A stretch of 8,015 nt of DNA from JALOOE01 sp964423545 (GTDB lineage: Bacteria; Chloroflexota; Anaerolineae; CG2-30-64-16), in contig CAYRFV010000260.1 in the NCBI GenBank assembly GCA_964423545.1, forward strand, positions 1 to 8,015, written 5' to 3'. Of this stretch, positions 5,728 to 8,015 are shown one piece after another (within the stretch, counting starts at the first letter, position 1; each line of letters begins with the position of its first letter). Both the position numbers and the translations under genes were made by a program. The notes under the pieces are model-generated. The model did not search any database. It had not been told where the DNA came from and worked only from the letters and a program-made list of their open reading frames with translations.

Positions 5728-6831
5728 ATGTCAGGCCCGTCCAGCACCCTGACGGAGCAACTCGTAGCGGCCGCCTCGGACGTTATGGCGATCGATGATG
5801 TGACCGCCGGCGCGCCGCCGGCCGATTCCGTGCGTCTGCGCGGGCGGCTCCTGTTGCCGCCCGATGTCGCGCACGAGCGCCTGCTCCCGCGCTTCCGGCT
5901 CTTGGGTCGCACCCCGCTGTTGCGCCGCAGCGACGACGGGGTCCGCGAGGAACTGCTGGCGTTGCCGGTGACGTATGCCCCTGCCAGGGCGCGGCCGGCG
6001 TTGGCGGCGGTCCTCTTCGGGCTGACCGTGCTCTCCTGCCTGTTTGTCGGCGCGCAGATGTGGGAGTGGGTCGGCGCCTCGGGGCAGATCAACCTCAATC
6101 TGCTGGATGGGGTGCCGTTCGCGGCCGCGATCCTGTCGATCCTGGTCGCCCACGAGTTCGGCCACTACCTGACCGCGCGACGCCTGGGCAGTCCCACCAG
6201 CCTGCCCTACTTCATCCCGCTGCCGTTCGGCCCGTTCGGAACCCTGGGTGCATTCATCACCATGGCGGCGCCGCCGCGCAACCGGCGGCATCTGCTCGCG
6301 ATCGGCGCGGCCGGCCCGTTGGCGGGGTTGGCCGTGGCGATCCCTCTCCTCTGGCTGGGCTTGAGTCTGAGCCGGGTGCAGCCGCTGCCGCCGGGCGGGT
6401 ATCAGATGGAGGGCAACTCGCTGCTCTATGCGGCCCTGAAGTTCCTGGTCTTCGGCAAGCTGTTGCCTTCGGGCGGCGAAGATGTCTTCATCCACCCGGT
6501 GGCGTTCGCGGCGTGGGCGGGGCTGTTGGTGACCGGCCTCAACCTGATTCCGGCCGGGCAGCTCGACGGTGGGCATATCGTCTATGCGCTGTTGGGGCGC
6601 AAGGGCGCTCGCGCCATGACGTGGGTGGTTCTGGCGGCGCTGGTGGGATTGTCGTTCCTCTGGTCGGGTTGGGTGATTTGGTTGGCGCTGGTCTTCCTGT
6701 TCGGCCGCCTGCAAGATATGCCCCTCGATGAGCTGACCGAGCTCACTCGTGGACAGCGCATCTTCGGCGTGGGCATGATCGCGGTATTCATCCTCGTCTT
6801 CACCCCGATTCCGCTGACCCTGGTGCCCTGA
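5728..6831 (+). CDS. Site-2 protease family (M50) membrane metalloprotease
   Basis: 367 residues. Residues 1-88 are a soluble region with LLPRFRLLG (52-60) and EELLALPV, similar in layout to the N-terminal part of bacterial and EGY-type S2P homologues. About seven membrane segments follow. HEFGH (142-146) gives two zinc ligands and the catalytic Glu. NLIPAGQLDGGH (272-283) gives the third ligand, Asp280. GPLAG (196-200) also fits the family. Such enzymes cut transmembrane segments, often of anti-sigma factors or signalling proteins. No anti-sigma gene is adjacent, so the target is unknown. The ATG lies 4 nt after the aminotransferase stop and lacks a clear ribosome site, so reinitiation is likely. 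The in-frame stretch upstream of this ATG, inside the aminotransferase gene, is a shadow. The 3' end overlaps the convergent ChbG/YdjC gene by 32 bp. Confidence 0.93.
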   Translation: MSGPSSTLTEQLVAAASDVMAIDDVTAGAPPADSVRLRGRLLLPPDVAHERLLPRFRLLGRTPLLRRSDDGVREELLALPVTYAPARARPALAAVLFGLTVLSCLFVGAQMWEWVGASGQINLNLLDGVPFAAAILSILVAHEFGHYLTARRLGSPTSLPYFIPLPFGPFGTLGAFITMAAPPRNRRHLLAIGAAGPLAGLAVAIPLLWLGLSLSRVQPLPPGGYQMEGNSLLYAALKFLVFGKLLPSGGEDVFIHPVAFAAWAGLLVTGLNLIPAGQLDGGHIVYALLGRKGARAMTWVVLAALVGLSFLWSGWVIWLALVFLFGRLQDMPLDELTELTRGQRIFGVGMIAVFILVFTPIPLTLVP

Positions 6832-7738
6832 TTGGCGGGAAGCGCGACCCGCGCACCAGATCGCGCAGCGGTCGGTAACCGATGATCTGCACTCCCGTCC
6901 TTCGCACATGGCTGCGCAGCTCGACACTCATGAAGGTGACGTAGTCGCCCACGCGACTCGGCCAGTCATCGGGGGTGATGGCGCGCAGCTCGGGCGTGTC
7001 TGCGGCCGGGTGCAGGATGAGATGCGTGATGCCTGCCGGCAGCCCATCGAACAGCGCCTTGGCCCGCACCAGGCGATCGTCCGGCGTGTCCAGCGGCATG
7101 CCGGCGATGGCATCGATCAGCGGCATGCCGTCCGCCTCGAGCTGCCGCACCAACGCGGCCGACTGCGCCGCGGTCTCGCGGTCCAGGCCGCGCGCGCGCC
7201 AACCCGCTTCGTCGTATCGCATGAGCATGAGCGGCAGGCGATTGGCGATCGCCGTCTCGACATAACCGGCGGCAAACTTGTGATGCGCGACGGCGCCCAT
7301 GTGCGTATCGACATGACTGACGTCGATGCCGGCGGCCAGGGCGCGCGCCACCTGCGCCCGCAGCTCCGTCTGCACTGCCGCGGCCGAGGCCCGGAGCTGC
7401 GTGTCGGCCGGCCGGCGGAAGAAGCCGCCGTCGGCATCGAGCAGTCCCGAAGCCGGATCGCATGTCGAGATCGGTCCCCATCGGTATGCGGTGTATTCGC
7501 AATTCAGCGTCAAATGAACGCCGATGTCGGCCTCCGGATGGCTGGCGGCATAAGCTGCGACCGATGGGAACCACGGGCACGGCGTCATGACGGCGCCACA
7601 CGACACCAGGCCGAAGCCGAGCAGATCGGCGAACGGCGCCAGCGTCGCGTGGCACATGCCGATATCGTCAGCATGCACGATGGCGACCCGATCATTGTCG
7701 GAGAAGCCGAGCCTGCGCAGCGCAGGATTCGGAACCAT
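6800..7738 (-). CDS. ChbG/YdjC-family carbohydrate deacetylase-like protein
   Basis: 312 residues, cytoplasmic by sequence. The family is a metal-dependent deacetylase fold acting on N-acetylated sugars such as chitobiose in ChbG, although many members have other or unknown substrates. Seen: AIVHADDIGMCHA (19-31) with Asp24/Asp25, DIGVHLTLN with His75, VDTHMG with His146, and HLILHPA with His243, the expected metal and catalytic positions. The ATG at 7738 has AGGAGG five bases upstream and starts 14 nt after the stop of the YbaK-like gene, so the two form an operon. The family homology fades after IGYRPLRDLV (residues 286-295). The last residues are Pro/Ala/Gly-rich and come from the 32-bp overlap with the protease gene. 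There is no sugar transporter or chitinase nearby to suggest a substrate. Confidence 0.92.
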   Translation of the reverse strand: MVPNPALRRLGFSDNDRVAIVHADDIGMCHATLAPFADLLGFGLVSCGAVMTPCPWFPSVAAYAASHPEADIGVHLTLNCEYTAYRWGPISTCDPASGLLDADGGFFRRPADTQLRASAAAVQTELRAQVARALAAGIDVSHVDTHMGAVAHHKFAAGYVETAIANRLPLMLMRYDEAGWRARGLDRETAAQSAALVRQLEADGMPLIDAIAGMPLDTPDDRLVRAKALFDGLPAGITHLILHPAADTPELRAITPDDWPSRVGDYVTFMSVELRSHVRRTGVQIIGYRPLRDLVRGSRFPPIRAPGSAESG

Positions 7739-7752
7739 AGGAGCCTCCTGCT

Positions 7753-8015
7753 TCAGACGGAAATGTCTGCCTGCCTGGCTGCAAGCACGCGCAGCAGCCC
7801 GGCGACCTCCACAATCACGCCAGCGCCGACCTTGCCGGCGCTGATCTCGACCTGGTCGAAAAGGATGATCGTCTCATCGACGATCACCGGCCAGCCCCGA
7901 TCGAGCAGCGCCAGCGGCGAGATGCCGCCCTTCTCCAGCCCGGTCAGGCGTTCAGCATCGCGTTGCGATGCCATCTGCATCTTCTTTTCCCCCGCAGCCG
8001 CCGCCAGCTTTCTGA
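7753..8015 (-). CDS. ybaK: C-terminal part of a YbaK/ProX-type tRNA-editing domain protein
   Basis: 86 residues to a TGA at 7755-7753; the 5' end lies beyond the right edge. Usual length of the family is about 150-170, so roughly the second half is seen. MASQRDAERLTGLEKGGISPLAL matches the conserved A-TG-GGISP region of YbaK/aminoacyl-tRNA-associated domains, and VIVDETIILFDQVEISAGKVG matches the following core strands. Members hydrolyse mischarged tRNA, for YbaK Cys-tRNA(Pro). The nucleotide-binding Lys and remaining active-site residues are outside the window, so activity cannot be judged and a ProX (Ala-tRNA(Pro)) type remains possible. It is the upstream partner of the ChbG/YdjC gene. Confidence 0.85.
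   Translation of the reverse strand, partial: RKLAAAAGEKKMQMASQRDAERLTGLEKGGISPLALLDRGWPVIVDETIILFDQVEISAGKVGAGVIVEVAGLLRVLAARQADISV

Noticed and set aside
5181..6098. 305-codon minus-strand frame opposite the aminotransferase and protease
   Set aside because: Spans the junction of two clear plus-strand genes and has no recognisable motif or ribosome site.
5731..6927. 398-codon minus-strand frame opposite the protease gene
   Set aside because: Composition is Arg/Gln/Gly-rich low-complexity typical of an antisense shadow; the plus strand encodes a clear M50 protease with catalytic motifs.
1..8015. CRISPR arrays, insertion sequences, long direct repeats
   Set aside because: No regularly spaced repeat, transposase frame or terminal inverted repeat was found by eye on either strand.

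Overview
The window is a high-GC bacterial chromosome segment with ordinary Shine-Dalgarno sites, some GTG/TTG starts and a tRNA without an encoded CCA. The gene set (short-chain chromate-transporter pair, stand-alone MtaC/MtbC-type corrinoid protein, membrane site-2 protease with a cytosolic N-terminal region, ChbG/YdjC hydrolase) is compatible with a Chloroflexota or similar environmental lineage. That placement is inferred from general resemblance and is not proved.

Left third, 1-2181 (accessory-looking, visibly less GC-rich; 29 of 60 bases at 1861-1920 are G/C versus 49 of 60 at 3001-3060). A minus-strand operon runs out of the left edge. It has a candidate promoter near 1865-1894, a long leader, a 59-residue small ORF with a strong ribosome site, a 390-residue protein that joins a RadC-type N-terminal helical domain (no JAB/MPN peptidase domain) to a helical C-terminal region weakly reminiscent of BREX protein BrxA, and the first 101 residues of a third protein. 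Each coding junction overlaps (14 nt and 4 nt), so the three are very probably translated together. The operon lies directly beyond the 3' end of a tRNA-Lys(CUU) gene, a classic integration point. It is the best candidate here for an undescribed, possibly defence-related, system.

Middle, 2182-4402. The tRNA-Lys has a good promoter and a strong intrinsic terminator. Divergent from it is a two-gene chromate-transporter-family operon with the two halves as separate adjacent proteins, then an extended -10 promoter and a stand-alone corrinoid (B12) protein of the methyltransferase type.

Right, 4403-8015. A structured non-coding stretch (long GC stem enclosing a canonical G-quadruplex motif, then an intrinsic terminator) ends 20 nt before a class-I aminotransferase gene. 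A site-2 metalloprotease gene follows 4 nt after it. Convergent to these, and overlapping the protease tail by 32 bp, is a minus-strand pair: a YbaK/ProX-type tRNA-editing protein (cut by the right edge) and a ChbG/YdjC carbohydrate deacetylase-family protein. The right two thirds read as ordinary core or housekeeping content.
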